DNA of 64,000 nt from Phocoena phocoena (taxonomy: Eukaryota; Chordata; Mammalia; Artiodactyla; Phocoenidae). Where the stretch lies: contig NC_089231.1 of assembly GCF_963924675.1 (NCBI RefSeq), positions 70,545,691 to 70,609,690 of the forward strand, written 5' to 3'. Below, piece by piece: positions 12,546 to 25,431 of the stretch. A model generated the notes under the pieces. It did not search any database. It was not told the DNA's origin and saw only the letters and a list, made by a program, of their open reading frames with translations. The position numbers and the translations under genes are program-made. Each line of letters starts with the position of its first letter. Positions within the stretch are counted from its first letter, which is position 1.

Positions 12546-13675
12546 ACCGTGGGTTCATGACCCCAGCAGATGACTCTCACATCGAATCCCAGCAAAGGAA
12601 GCTCTGCCTTGTTAAATGGAAAAGTCCCGCTATTTTGTTTTCCTTGGAGCAGCCCCTTGTTTTTAGGAATGTAATGATATTTAAGTGTTTGTTGCCCCTT
12701 CTGCAGATTGGCGTTGGAGGAGGTAGCTCTCCGGGTCAGCAGACCTAGAGCACGAGGTAAAGAACTTGATGATGTGGGCAGCACTGCGGCCAGACTGGGT
12801 GCCTTGGTCCTTACACCCAAGGGGCACAGGGCCAGTGAGCCCCCCGTCACACTGAGCCCCGGGCGCCTGACATTTTTTGCTGCTGTTCCACCCCAGCCTT
12901 AACTAGGACCACAAAATCCCAGTTTGGCATCTTTTCTAGAACCTGGTTGGCCCTGTCTGGAGTATTTGTCCAGCCCTGTCTCCAGGGGGCCGGTCTGAGG
13001 TGTGAGTGCCCAGCCAGGAGGCGGATTTGTCAGCGAGCAGACCAGAGCTCCCACTTCTCAGGTTACCTTGAGGGCAGTCCTTCTGGGAGGGCGGGACGCC
13101 TCGTGCAGTGAAGCAGTCAGGGATGCTGAAACCACCTTGTTTGGATCTTCTGGAACTATATTCAAAACGAGCAGCCTGTTCTTCGGCTCACCCGCAGTGG
13201 GGGCAGATCTCAATGACGTGGAAGGGAGTCTGGGGTGCCGGGACCGAGAGCTGGGTGATGACAGGCCAGACTGGGCCCCCTGGGTGGAAGTGGGTTGTGC
13301 TGCTGGTTCCTCCCGAGTGAGTGTCCCAAACGGGAGTTTCTAAAAGGTTTTGGCGCAAAAGCAGGACTGTGCTTTTCAGCGGTGGCTGCATGAAAGGGAA
13401 CAGCATTCGTTTGTGTGTTTCTGGGCTGGAGTAGTACTAGAACATCAGTTCTATTACATTACCGCCTGACATTTTATGATGATATGATGCAGGTCACAGG
13501 ATGAAAATATTTCGCAAAATCCTAACCAGATGTTTACTGAAGTACCTGAGATTCCATTTGAAAATTGTGATGTTAATAACTTCATGTCAGTGAACCATTA
13601 TCTCATGTTTCTGACATGGTGTCTTTTTCTTGAAACAAGTTTCTAAGGGCTAAAAATAAAAATAGCCAAAAACAC
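12546..13675 (+). other. HPS4: HPS4 3' UTR (end inferred)
   Basis: This non-coding sequence follows the HPS4 stop. The first good poly(A) signal downstream is AATAAA at 13655, which would give a UTR of about 1.1 kb. A longer UTR cannot be excluded; another AATAAA occurs near 15003, but inside an LTR. Confidence 0.5.
13655..13660 (+). terminator. candidate HPS4 poly(A) signal
   Basis: AATAAA sits in an A-rich context 1.1 kb after the HPS4 stop. A GT-rich stretch (tatgtatgtacatatgtgtg) starts about 70 bases downstream and could be the downstream element, though it is somewhat far away. Confidence 0.45.
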
Positions 13676-14590
13676 TAATGAGTTCTGAGTAACAGTAACA
13701 TCTCTAGTGACAAAGTAAGGATGAAGGTATGTATGTACATATGTGTGTATTTCACGTGGTCACGTTTCTCTTTGCCCTGCCTGATCCAGCCTGGCCAGGT
13801 GAGGAAGAGCGCATGTCAGAACGGTCCGTGCGAGGGTGGCGCGCTGTTCCAGGGAGCACCAGCTTCAGCGTGGCTGGACCGCACACCAGGCCCATGTCAC
13901 CCTTTCTGTCACCTCTCTGGGGTCCCTCCTGCCACTGGCTGGCCTAAGAGGTGAGCTTCCCAGATGGAGGAGGACCACACCTCAAGCTAGGAGAAATGTA
14001 CAGTGTCCTACTTCTCTGCCTGATACTCCAAGGAAAAGTCCCTTGCAAATCCCGGGGCCAAGCTCTCACGGAACATTCCCGTGACTGCCTTACACAGAAC
14101 GTGTTCCCTTTCTGTCCTGAGGTATTTTCAAGCATCCACACTTTTTTCCTCTTGCCACTGATGCTCCAGAATTGTGAGATCTCCAAGTCCTGAGTTTGGT
14201 GAAATTCTGACCTGTTACGTGTTGACACAGGGACAGAACTTGGAGCCCCTGAGCCCATTTTCATCTGCGCCCCCGGTACCTCAGCTAACTACCTGGGCTC
14301 AAGGACTCTTCTAAACAAGATCTGCTTCACAAGGAAATCTCCTTCCTGTCTCTGAGCCCTTTCCTGCCTGTCAGGCCATTGGCGGAGCTTAATCTCCTCT
14401 GTTTTGCTTTCAGAAACCTCTCTTCCCATCTCATTTCCCAGGGCCGCTGCTGAGCCTACAATGTGTGTAATACAAAATGCTTGTTCCTGAGAATCAGTGC
14501 TCGAGGCAGCCCGGTGCTTCCCTCTGAGCGATCACAGGTATGAGGTCCTGTGATCTCGGGTCCGCACAGCAGAATGTGAGACCTGCATGC
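13676..14590. other. intergenic between HPS4 and ASPHD2, no feature seen
   Basis: No gene or clear repeat is visible before the LTR remnants start near 14.6 kb. Confidence 0.5.
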
Positions 14591-14594
14591 GACG

Positions 14595-15062
14595 GCCATT
14601 TTAAAATAAGTCCACAGTTTCTTTGCTACAAATTAGGGACCTGATTCTCCCCCTTGAGTGTGGGCTGTACTTAGTGATTCGTTTTTAATGACTCGAATGT
14701 GGCCAAAATGACAGTGTGACTTCTGAGAGTAGGTTATGAAACATCACAGCTGCCACCTCTCTCTCAGTTCACCTGTTTTGGGGAGAAGCTGACATCCGGG
14801 CAGCCCTATGGAGAAGCCCTCGTGGTGAGGGTCTCCTGCCCACGGCCACGTGAGTGAGCCTTCTTGGAAGCAGGTCCCCCAGCCTGGTTGCCTTCAGAGG
14901 ACTGCAGCCCCTGCCGACATGTGACTCAACCTCGTAAGAAACAGCCAGAACCATCAAGCCGAACCACTTCTGAACTCCTAGCCCTCAGGAAGTGTGGGAG
15001 ATAATAAATGTGTGTTGTTTTAAGCCACTCCTGGGGTGATCTGTTACAGCAATAGACAGTAC
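14595..15062 (+). mobile_element. MaLR/ERVL-type LTR relic
   Basis: It carries gagtgtgggctgtacttagt near the start, an AATAAA-containing stretch and tgttttaagccactcctggg, and ends in gcaatagacagtaca. This is the usual 3' end of such solo LTRs. Confidence 0.6.
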
Positions 15063-15316
15063 ACTCGCAAGCCCACATCTTAGCCCCCGACCAGGTTCCC
15101 TGCAGCTTTGGCCCGGGGACCCTTCAGCCTCGGTCCGTATCCAGCCACCAGCACCCACCGGGCCACACCACTAAGGAAGGAACCGAGCGCTCCCTCCCCT
15201 TTCTTCCTGCCAGTTCCAGAGTCCAATCCTTCCCATGGGGGCGAGCCCCACTCCTCTGCACCGGTGCCCCTCAGGGACGGCGGTGTCTGCAGGACGCCCT
15301 GGTTTACGGCACACCG

Positions 15317-15330
15317 CCCCCCCCCCCCCC
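15317..15330. repeat. C14 homopolymer
   Basis: Fourteen consecutive C residues occur in a GC-rich unique stretch between two LTR relics. The length is prone to error and polymorphism. Confidence 0.9.
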
Positions 15331-15767
15331 GCCCATCCAGGACAACTGCCTCCCGCCAGTGAGCGGGGAACACGGGAGGACGGAGAGAAGTGAGAGGCTC
15401 TGTGGACCTCGGGAAAAAGGTCCCATGGTGTGATTAACAGTGGCAATCAATCAGACTCCTGCCGGGAAAGGCGCTCTGGTCCCCGGACGGATGTTAAGCC
15501 TAATCAAACTGCCTCCCGCTGGAGGGAGGCATCTGGGCCTATGGCTCTTGTCACCTCGACAGGATAGCCAGTGGGGACTGGCTCTTGGTTGCAGTCACCC
15601 TCTCCTGAGCGTCGAAGCCCCATGGTGGGCCTTTCTCATGTGGCCGAGACGCTCTGCACACTGCCCCAGTTACTGCGTTCCTCACACCCATCCTGCAGGA
15701 AGTGGGGTGCGGCTGCTCCCCGCTGAGTGTGCGTCCTCACACCGGACCACAGGCCCCGTGTCGTGGG

Positions 15768-16155
15768 CCCAGCAGTGGCCCCCGAAGATACCAACCAGGT
15801 CCTGTGAGCGTTACGTCGTGTGGTCAGGGTCGCTCAGGTGTGATTAAGGATCTTGAGATGCAGGTCATCCGAGTGCCCTCACAAGTGTGCTTGTCAGAGA
15901 GGCAGAAGCAGGTGATTCACGGAAGAGAAGGAGAAGTGAGGACGGAGGCAGAGGTTGAGTGACGCGGCCACAAGATGCAGAAGGGGCAAAGGATGGACTC
16001 TACCCCAGAGAGCAGGATTCTGTCAACACACTGACTTAGGCCCAGCGAAACCGATTCTGGACTTTGGCCTCCAGGAGCATGAGCGAACAAGTTCGGTTGT
16101 TTTAAGCCACCAGGTTCATAGTAGTTTGTTAGAGCAGCCATGGGAAACTAACGCG
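15768..16155 (+). mobile_element. MLT1-type MaLR LTR relic
   Basis: It starts with cccccgaagataccaaccag and ends with tgttttaagccaccaggttc and agccatgggaaactaac, matching the layout of MLT1 LTRs. Confidence 0.7.
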
Positions 16156-16229
16156 CCCACCCTGCAAACCTGATGTGTCTGTCCTTCTGGCCATTCCAAG
16201 CCTCTGTCTTTCAACAGTGCGGTGCCACG

Positions 16230-16560
16230 GAGCGCGGGCCGGGAGCAAGGGCTCGCACCGTGAAGGCCCTTGCGAGGTGGCCGAGACACTGGGCGAAGGG
16301 GAGCCTTTAAGCAGGGCAGTGACTCAATTTGGTTCCCGTTGGAAACGTCACTGGCTCTCAGATGGGCGAGAAGCAGGGCAGGAGTGGAACCACCAGGAGG
16401 CTGCGGCTGTCCAGGTGGGAAGGGTTAGTGGCGCGGAGCAGGGAGGTGACATGACTGAGAGAGATGGGCAGGTTTGGGGACTACTTGGGAGATTGGAAGC
16501 GCCTCCCTTGGGGCAGATGGAGGGATGTGCCTGCTTTATGATAGGCACTGTCTCCAGACA
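16230..16560 (+). mobile_element. L2/CR1-type LINE relic
   Basis: It contains the old LINE-type pattern gcagggcagtgactcaattt, then ggaggctgcggctgtccagg and gggaggtgacatgac. The remainder of 16560-18000 shows nothing recognisable. Confidence 0.45.
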
Positions 16561-18175
16561 GAGGAAGCCACGAGGGAGAGAGGGAGACCCCTACTAATAA
16601 GGGGTCCACGGGGGTAAGCAGGGAACCGATGGCTGACGCTCTCGAACTGCGTGCAACGCTAGCATCTGTTCAACCCCTCCCGCCTTACACACACACACCC
16701 CCCCTTCACTGTGGATTGTCCTGGGAAAAGAGCAGCGGGAGGGGAAGTACCCTGTCCCCTCCCCCTGGGGAGGGCGGGGTGTAAGGTCCACACTCGGCAT
16801 GGTAGCTCAGGAAGAACAGGCACGCTGGACCTCTTCTCGGTACATCCACTGAATCTGGGAAGCTTACGGTGAAGATTCCAAGGGCTTCAAGGCTGAAAAA
16901 GGACACTTCCTCTCTGTTTATTTTCAATGTCTTAACTGGAAACTAGCTGTGTTTCTCTGGGGAACAAAACCCAGAGTGCCTTTTGAATCCTGTCAAGCGC
17001 CAAGAAGAGGCCATGTCACGAGAGCCTGAGTGCGCTCGGGTCCAAGCTGAGTGCTAGCCCTCCTCTGCCCTGCCCTCCTACTCGGCGGGGCTGAGGGATC
17101 CCCGGGAAGGGCGCGGGGCACGGGGGCGGTGAGACGAGCCCTCTCCCCACTCCATCTCCCGTGTGCTCAGAGGGTGCGTCCTTGCTCTCCAACCAGCCCC
17201 AACTGGTTCCTGGGGCAGTGGGAGCACGATCGCAGCTCTACCACTTAGCGCTTTGGAAACTCTCAGTACCTTCTTTAAAATGCAGAGGAAAGGCGATGTA
17301 CGTAAAAGTGTGGCATGTCGCGGACCCACAGAAAGTGGGGCTCAGTGTCCTGAGAAGGCAAACGGCCTCCCCACGGGGGTCCCTCTGCCCGCCGTGGAGA
17401 GAGAGGCCTGAACACATGACCAGAGTTCAAAAGCCTGGGGATGATGAGCCGTGAGCTAGGACACCTGGCTTCTGTTTCCGGCTCGCCCTCCAGCGGCACC
17501 ACGGCCTTGTGCTCGCCCACTGCCCCGAGCCTACGTTTTCTCGTGTTAAGTGTGCATAACTGTCCCAGCACCCACCCCCCGCGGGGCCACAAGCATTATG
17601 GGATAATAATGTATACAATAGAATCTTCCAGAGGGAACAGTGCTGTCTGTACTCGAGGACGAAACACACTCACCTTGAATCCGGGGTGGCTAACGCGGCG
17701 GAAGTGGGAAACATGGGGAAGGGTAGGTGATCCGAAGTTAGGACCAACGTGTGTGCCTGGGAAGGAGGCGGAAAGTCAATCAGTCTCTGTGTGTGTTGCC
17801 TCCTGCCACCCAATGCTACAGTCTGCTTGAGTATTTTCACTGCCATCTGTCAGCAGCTCTGAAGTATATAGGCTTATTCTCTCCTGTTCCCTGTGTTTAC
17901 ATCTGGTTAGCAAGATTCAGCCGGGGACACACATGTCGCAGGGAGGCGGCTGCCAGGAGGGCATGATGGCCCTTAAAAACGGCATTTTGTACTTAGCCTC
18001 TGCTTCTCATATTTACATTTTAAAAACATGTAAGAAGCACTTCCCACCCACCCACAACTTGCCGTAATCTTATCTTATTCAGACCTCACTTTAAGCCTAT
18101 GAGAGGAAGCACTGGGCACATTTTCGAGATGAAGCTCACAGAGTGGATTTGGACATTTGGTAGCAACAGACAGAA

Positions 18176-18570
18176 ACCACAACTCAGACTTAAGAGTTAA
18201 AAGGGAGTTTATTGGCTCATGTGCGGAAAAGTCCAGAGGTAGGGCTGGTTCCAGGCAAAGCTATATTAGGACTCATGATCTCCACAAGATGAGAGACCTG
18301 CTCTCCTCTGTGGGTTTCACTCTCAGATTTTCTTACACTGGATCCCCCACTCCCATCCCTCGAAAAGTAGCCTCTCTTTCTCAATGGTCCCAGGAGAGCA
18401 CTTGGATCATGTGCCCAGCCCTTAGTACCCAGGAGTCTGGAAGGCTCTGGTGACTGGTCAGGTGTGGGTCATGTGCCTAGCCCTGCAGCTGGGGCTGGGT
18501 CAGGTCCTGGAAATCCAAGGACTGAGAAAGGGGAATGTGACGGTCTTGCAAGAGGCTCGTCCGAGTACTG
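18176..18570 (+). repeat. old interspersed repeat, family not named
   Basis: It begins aaaagggagtttattggctc and contains several ggtcatgtgc segments. The same pattern recurs at about 57110-57480 and, in part, at 58674-58765. Confidence 0.5.
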
Positions 18571-19554
18571 CTGGAGGAGAGTGTTGAAACAGTGACCATC
18601 CCCTAGAGGCCAAGGTTAGGTGGCCTATCCCAGTATCACACAGGGGCACAGCTGAGCCTTGAACCTCCAGCTGGCTGATTTCAAAGGCCTTGCCATTTTT
18701 GCTGCTCAGGGCATCGACCCTCAGCTCCAGCTACACATTAGAGTCAGCCCAGGAAATGAGTTGAAACAAATACGGAGACCTGGCCAAAGAACTGAGATGC
18801 CTTGGGGGCAGGGTGTGAGCGTCAGTATTTCTCAAAAGCTCCCTGGGTGACTGTACTGTGCAGGCGAAGTCCAGAGCCAGTGGGTGAGGACTACCCTTCT
18901 CCTCCCCCCACACGCTGCAGGGCACCACTCAATGCTGCAAGGGTGGCTGCTGTCGGCAAAGCAGGACTCAGAACCAGACAATCTAGGCGACTTCGGGGGA
19001 TGATGAGCAGGTGCCTGGCAGACCTGGGAGGGGACCTTGTCAAACTGAGTCACCGATCCGGCCTTGCAGCCGAGGCAGGCTGCCTCTGGGTGGAAGGCAG
19101 GGCTTCCCGTTCGAAGCTGGGCAGGCATGCTGCCTCCCTTCTCTCACCTTGGGCATCCCCGGCTGCAACATGTGAATGACTTTGGCAGTTGCCTAGCTGG
19201 CAACACGCGCTTCAGGAGAGCGAGAAATATCGTGGCCCAGCGCGCACGGTGCTCCTCCCTCCCACCTGCTGTGGCAGCCTGGCCAGCTTTGCTATGAAAA
19301 CACCTGGCAGCCAGGCATCGCCTGGGGCTCCAGGCCACCAGAACTCCCTGTCCTTCTTCTAAGACAAGGGGAAACGTTCAAAACAGAGCCACCAAGGGCC
19401 CTGCTTCTTTCTCCCCGAGGTTAGACACAGACCACAGAAAGAAGCCGCAGCTCCCCGGCCGCCTCTACCACCGATCCGGTGGGTTCGTCCATCTCTTCCT
19501 CACCCATCCTTCCTCCTCACCTGTTTGTCTGTAACTGCTTAGAACCACTGCTAT

Positions 19555-19705
19555 GTCAGGAAGGGAACCAACCTCGCTGCTTCACGTGCCAGGCACTGTC
19601 TCTACAGTGAAGGAAACTGAGGCTCCCAGAGGCTCCATGACTTGCGCAAGGTGACGTGGGAGCAAGTTCCTGGCACCGAGTCCCGAATCCTCAGCTCTCC
19701 TGAAG
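19555..19705 (-). repeat. MIR SINE relic
   Basis: The reverse MIR core reads ggaaactgaggctcccagag, then gacttgcgcaaggtgacg. Confidence 0.65.
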
Positions 19706-19959
19706 CCCGGTCCTTGTTCTTTGTCCAGAGTGACACCTGCAGTTCCAGAACCTTCCATGGACCTGCTCCTTTTCCCCACTCCATGCCCATTACTGAGAAC
19801 TACCTCTTGCTTCATTCCCAGTACGTGACGACCATTAGGGGCCAGCCTGTCTCTGTGACACGATCCAGAAACCAAGAGCCTGCAACGAGTGGCCCTCTCG
19901 GAGCCTCTGCCCAAGTCCCACGTCACCTCTCCAACAGACCGCTTTACCACTTCACTCTG

Positions 19960-21663
19960 GTTTTCAGCAAGATCTTTTATTTACCCCCTGCTCCCCAACC
20001 GCGTCACGTGAGCACAGGTAGCCAGGGACCTGTGTGGGCTGCTGGCTTTGTAAACGTAGAGCAGTCAGTACGTACAGGAATCATGCACCTCGGTGATTCT
20101 TTATAAGAAACTTAACAAGTAAAAAGACTTCAGGTGTGTTTGACATTTCTGCCCTTTCCTGCATTCTAATCGCTGAAAACTATCTGTGTGGAAATCGTAC
20201 TCAAATGTAGACACGGTTTCTTTGCACACTTGCTAGTAACTACCTAGTGCGTTTCAGATCGCGTTTACTTCTGACGGTTGTTCCTCCCAGAAGCTGCTGG
20301 TTTCCGTTCGGATAGAAACGCTGGACCCAGACGGGGGACAGGCAGTATGTTCCGTACCGCCCCAAGGCTTTATAAACCTGACTCTGCCGTAATACGTTAT
20401 TCAAAAAAGGCGTCTCTAGTGCGACTGGAGGAGACTCCTTCACACATCGGCTCACGGGGGGCTATTTCTAGACTTAGTGCCTCCAACTGGCCACGTCCTT
20501 CACAGGGGACCCAGCGCCGCGACCGCGGGTGCTTTGGGTATGTAGGTCCCCCCAGTGTCCTCACGCGCACACACTGGCTTAGGTGGCCCTCACCACACCC
20601 GTGTGCACTGACAGAGACACATGGCCGACTCTGCCACGATCTCTGAGCCCAGCGTTTGAACACTTATGTGCAGACAAATGGGAAATCATAGGAAACAGAA
20701 CTCCAAAGCAAAACAGACACTTTGGGCGGATCTACGATTCCAGTTTTGCCAGAGAAAGGCTTTTCCAGAACGTCACCGGATGAGTGAGGTCTTATCCCAC
20801 CTCGGCGCCCATCAGCCAGCCTGGCGGTCTGAACGCTCATCACCTTGGACTCCAGACAGCTCGAATGGGGAATTCTCCAGGCCCGGCTTGGCAGTAGGGC
20901 TTCTGTAGGCAGTGAGGTAATCGAATCACATGTTCAGCTACTGAACCGAGGGAGCCCCAGCTTGGCTCTCGAAGACACCAGCCTCAGCTCTGTCGGAAAG
21001 CAACGTCTACAGAAAAGCCTCCACTGCCACCAGCCCGATGCTCTTGCCATCAGGGACCCGACTGGGTTCAGGGTGAGGTGAGCAATGGTGAGTCCGCCTC
21101 GCCCTGACTGGGCCACCCTGCCGAGGAAGCCAGCAGGGGACAGCTGGGGATGCGGACCGCGGGCTCCCCCCACCCGGGCGTCTGAGGCCTAGGGTAACCG
21201 TGACAGCAGCAGAGGCCACGTCCTCCAGCTCTCTGATCTGCAGTGTTTTGTTTTGTTTTTGTTTTTTTCTTTTAAGATGACAGGAAGATTTACGTCATTA
21301 CATCCAGACAAGTAACCATTTGGCGACCCTATTTCAGAGCACTGACGAAACCAGGTAGCAGCGTGACACAGACGACAGGGACCCCGAGCCTCTGGTCACA
21401 GAGCAAAGTAATGCGCTTTTAGGCAGAAAGGAATCGCAGAAGCAAATGATTGGAAGGGAAAAAAAATCTAAGGAAATACAAGCTGAAAATTTCCTCCTTT
21501 CAATTACCGAAGGAAAGAGGGACCCAACACGACCTAAAAACCAAATCCCAAATGAGAGCATTCTGTCGAGGCATGGAATTGGAACAGGGGCAGGGGCCGG
21601 GCCGCACCCGCCTGCCCGGGCGGACCGCGGCCACTCTCGGCGACTGCAGCACGACCAATGTTC
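19960..21663 (-). other. ASPHD2: ASPHD2 3' UTR (end inferred)
   Basis: About 1.7 kb of minus-strand sequence separates the stop codon from a candidate AATAAA. It contains one ancient MIR-free unique stretch and a T/A-rich segment near 21240-21290. No other gene signal was seen. The true end could be further left. Confidence 0.5.
19976..19981 (-). terminator. candidate ASPHD2 poly(A) signal
   Basis: TTTATT on the plus strand reads AATAAA on the minus strand, in the context ggtaaataaaaga, 1.7 kb beyond the ASPHD2 stop. A GT-containing stretch (ggtctgttggagagg) follows on the minus strand. Confidence 0.5.
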
Positions 21664-21773
21664 TCATCGTCCCGGGGCAAAGATGAAATCCAGGGCCTGC
21701 CGTTCGGCCGCTGCGACGTTGGGATGCCACAGATCCACCATGAAAACCACCCGTGGGCCGTCCTCCGCCGAAC
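21664..21773 (-). CDS. ASPHD2: ASPHD2 coding exon 4: C-terminus with 2-oxoglutarate Arg
   Basis: It encodes (G)[19 protein letters not shown] then [16 protein letters not shown] and TGA at 21666-21664. Arg340 in [12 protein letters not shown] aligns with the ASPH Arg that holds 2-oxoglutarate (RLIFIVDVWHP). The minus-strand acceptor is ctcccccag. The residues are essentially identical to human ASPHD2, which points to strong constraint. Confidence 0.96.
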
Positions 21774-22371
21774 CTGGGGGAGGGCGGCGAGAGAGGAGAG
21801 GTTCAAACCGCCCGGAGCCAGGACCCGGGCAGAGCCAGACCCACGCGGTCAGCCTTCGGGCAGGGACCCCCGCTGACCCCGGCACAGATCGCAAGCTCTC
21901 CTTCTCTCAGATCAGCAACGTTATGAGAAGACCCCAGAAGGCTGTCAGCAGAGTGCACGCAAGGAAACGGGCAGAGGGAGGGAAGGGCGAAAACGCGGTA
22001 GGTGGAACGCGGAGGATTTTCAGGGCAGGGAGGTTACTCCGTGCGATCCTGTCATGGTGGACGCGTGACATCACACGTTTGTCCAGACCCACAGAGTGTA
22101 CAACAGCAAGAGTGAACCTTCATGTAAACTACGGACCTGAGTTACTGATGATGTGTCAAAATTGGCGTGGCCATTGTAACCAGCGTGTCCCACTATTACA
22201 AGGTGCTAAGAGATGGGAAATTTATGGGGGTCACGGCAGGGAGCACACTCTGTACTTCCTGCTCAGTTTTTCTGGGAACCAAAAACTGCTCTAAAGAGAA
22301 AGTTTAAAGATACATGTAAATATATATATTTATATTTTTAAAGGCGGCCACGGGGCACACAAGACACTCAC

Positions 22372-22485
22372 CTTCATGGAACGCGGCGTGCAGGAAAGAA
22401 TCATCGAAGAGGAGGCAGCGGCCTTCTGCCCAGCACTGGGGCTCCCCGCCCACCACCAGCTCACAGCCACTCGGAGTTTTCAGAC
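22372..22485 (-). CDS. ASPHD2: ASPHD2 coding exon 3: hydroxylase core
   Basis: It encodes (G)[19 protein letters not shown] then [18 protein letters not shown] and the first base of Gly333. The acceptor reads ttgcccccag on the minus strand and the donor is gtgagt. FDDSFLH carries His327, which aligns with the second iron-binding His of ASPH (FDDSFEH). The 114 bases keep frame with both neighbours. Confidence 0.96.
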
Positions 22486-23499
22486 CTGGGGGCAAAGCAG
22501 AGAAAAGAAAATGAAGGCAGGCAAGGCCAGGGACGCCGGAAGGCGGGAGTGGCAGGCTTTGGAGGGAGCTCTCGACCTCCAAAGCCCCGACCCTGCGCCT
22601 CACCCCTCGGGAGCCCCGCTTGGTGGGTGGGTGGAGGCAGTCCGTTAGGACAGGTGCAGGCCGTGCACCTGCACCCTCACTGTGCTCCCTGGAGAAACTC
22701 ATTCCTCTGGCGGCTTAATCTGTTCTGGGCCAGGGACTACTCTGATTAAAGCACGGACCAAGGTTTGCGCTCCATGTGTGAGACTCCTGAAGCCCAGTCG
22801 TGGGGCCCCGGAAACCGAGGGAGGCCAGGTTCAGAACCCTGCCTGCCCAATAGGCAAAGGCTGCTTCCGTCGAGATTAAAGACTCGGAGACTCACACAGT
22901 GCCCTCCTCTTTAGGGTCCAACGTTTAAATCCACTGTGAGGCCTGAGGATGGCATGTTCACAGTCCAAGTTTCCCCAGCCTCATTCTGGGAAAATGGTGA
23001 CACCCCTAAAGAAACACCTGCGCTTTCAGAGGAAACGGACTGCCACCCTCGTAGGGAGCCATATGTTCAAAATGCAGGTGGGGGACCCGAGCTCGGGTAT
23101 ATAACCCCGGAAAGGGGGGTCTTCTTCAAACGCTGCCGTGCATGCACTTTCACACCCCCATTTCCAACTCAAGGGTCTGAAGGAACGCTTGACCCCTGGC
23201 ACTACCTGGTCATCTGTGGATGAAGGCACCGGCACAGCCACCTAACTGACTCAGAGGAGGCTGGGTAGGCCCTGAGCCGGGAGGAAGTGGGCCCTGCAAG
23301 AGGGCCTGGGATCATGGCGTTCTGTCTGTCTTCAGTGACCCACCCTGACAATCACGACCCTGGGCCAGTCAGCATCCCCGCTCTGATTTAATGTCCCTAC
23401 GACACACATGAAACACCGTACTCGAGGATTTAACACAGCCTCTGAACCAGAAGTGGATGGCGCCAGGAGGCACATATGGAGTAAGAATTCAAACAAAGA

Positions 23500-23645
23500 G
23501 GCCACGTGGAGCAATGGGCAGGAGAGAGGACTTCAGGTCAGACGACCACCCTTACGTGCTGGGTGACTCTGAGCAAGTCACTCAACCTCTCTGAGCTATA
23601 GCCTCCTCATCTGTAAAGAGAGGCCATGAGCACACTTGCCTTCCA
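23500..23645 (+). repeat. MIR SINE relic (ASPHD2 intron 2)
   Basis: Plus-orientation MIR: ctgggtgactctgagcaagt, cactcaacctctctgagc and tcatctgtaaag. Confidence 0.75.
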
Positions 23646-23659
23646 GGCTGTGTGACCAC

Positions 23660-23830
23660 TGTCCTTGCTACCAATCACTGAAGACTTACTGTGAGCAGCT
23701 TTGTGTTAAATAAACACTTTACGGACATCACTTCACACACTTTCCAGATGGAGCAACTGAGCTTCAGAGAAGTTAAGTGACTTGCTGGAAGTCACTATTT
23801 AGTCCTGGCTCCATGGAACAGGCTCTTACA
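23660..23830 (-). repeat. MIR SINE relic (ASPHD2 intron 2)
   Basis: Minus-orientation MIR: ttccagatggagcaactgag, then gttaagtgacttgctggaag. It lies head to head with the preceding MIR. Confidence 0.65.
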
Positions 23831-25394
23831 ACACTGGACAGTAGGATATAAATGCTAGTTGTTACATCGGTAGCAGTGAGGCTAAGTGGTTGTCAACTTC
23901 CCTGTAGTTAATATGTTTCAACTATCAATAGTACATTTCACTGAATCAGCTGACACTGTCCCTTCTGCCTCTGGAGCCAGGATCTCCCACTACTGTTAAC
24001 AACTGCTGGGGGAGGTTAGGGCTGTAAAGGAGCTCCGCCTGCCGCTCACTGGCCTGGATGGAGAGAGCCCCACACACCACATCTTTCCATGCGTGCCCTC
24101 ACCACTTGGTTCAGTGGAGAAGGCCTTTAGGGATAGGTGGTTCTCTGCAGGGAGAGAACACCCCAGGATTCCAAAAAGAAGCTCCCCTTTTTCTGGGCCA
24201 CGAAATGATTCATCACCACCCCAATGGCACAACAGAAAAACAGCCTGGCTTGCCGGCTTCCCAGCCCCTGCTCACCCGCCTCCGCCTCCCCTCACTGCGC
24301 CCCAGCCTTCCAGCGGCCCACCACCCCCGCCTACTGCCATAAACCAGCCTGGCTGGCAGATATGATCAACACTCGCCCAAACAGAGCATTCGGGCGGCTC
24401 CTGGGGACAGACAGGCCCCACGCATGGCCTCGGCCAGTCCCATATCCCCAGGCCCCCTCTGGCTTAGGGCTCACTGCTTTGTCCCCAATGCCCATGGACA
24501 GAGGCGCAAGACGGGTGGAGAAAGGGCTCTGTCCACCACTTCAGGAGGCTGGCGGCTGGCACTCAGGGTGGGCAAGGCAGACAGGAGCTGACCAGCTTGT
24601 ATCACCCAGCCGGACGGCCGAGAAATCCAACAATACACTCATGAAAGGAAAATGAGAGCCTAACGGGCTTTTGTAGCGAGAATCTGGATACGCTCACACA
24701 CTTTCATCTACCCTTTCCTGAGGATCTGCCACTGGACCGGTATCTGCCTCCTGGCTAACACCTGCCTCATTAGTTTCAGAGGTTGTTCCCTGGAGGTTCG
24801 TAACAGTGGGTGGGGACCTCGCAGCCCCGTACAGGATGCTGGGTGACGGCTGGGCCGCATGGATGGGGTGCTGAGCGATGCCACCTCTAGCGGAAGCTCG
24901 GAGCAGGCTCGGCAAACGTATGCCATCCGGAGGCGCTGACGGCTGAAGAGCGGCGGCTGGGACGACGCCCCCGGCCCCCACTCAAGACGGAAGGCGGAAA
25001 GGGAGGCTGCGGGGCACTTCAAGGACACAGTTCTGGAACGCAGGTGCCTCCCCACGTCTGCCAGGTAACTGGTGGAGGTGTGGCTGCTGGCACGTACCAG
25101 GCCCTTCCTGCCTCTGACCTCATTCTCCGGACACCCCCTATGTCAACACACGAGGTCACGTGAGTCTCACACCCCTCTCTTTCCTTCCTGGGTGGAAGGA
25201 CAGAGGAGAGGAGGAAACGGAGCAAACCCAACCCTGGCGCTCACCCTTGTCATGGGGACAGCCCACGCTAGTGGGACGCCTTCCAACACCGCCTGCTGTC
25301 CAGGGTGACACGGATGACCCAGTTTTTCTGGTGGCAAGTGACTCTCTGGGCTGGGAGGGGAATGACGGGTCATAAAGAGGCCCATGTGGGCACG

Positions 25395-25396
<2 letters not shown>

Positions 25397-25427
<31 letters not shown>
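25397..25427. repeat. (AC)n microsatellite, about 15 units
   Basis: An uninterrupted AC run in ASPHD2 intron 2; likely variable in length. Confidence 0.95.
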
Positions 25428-25431
<4 letters not shown>

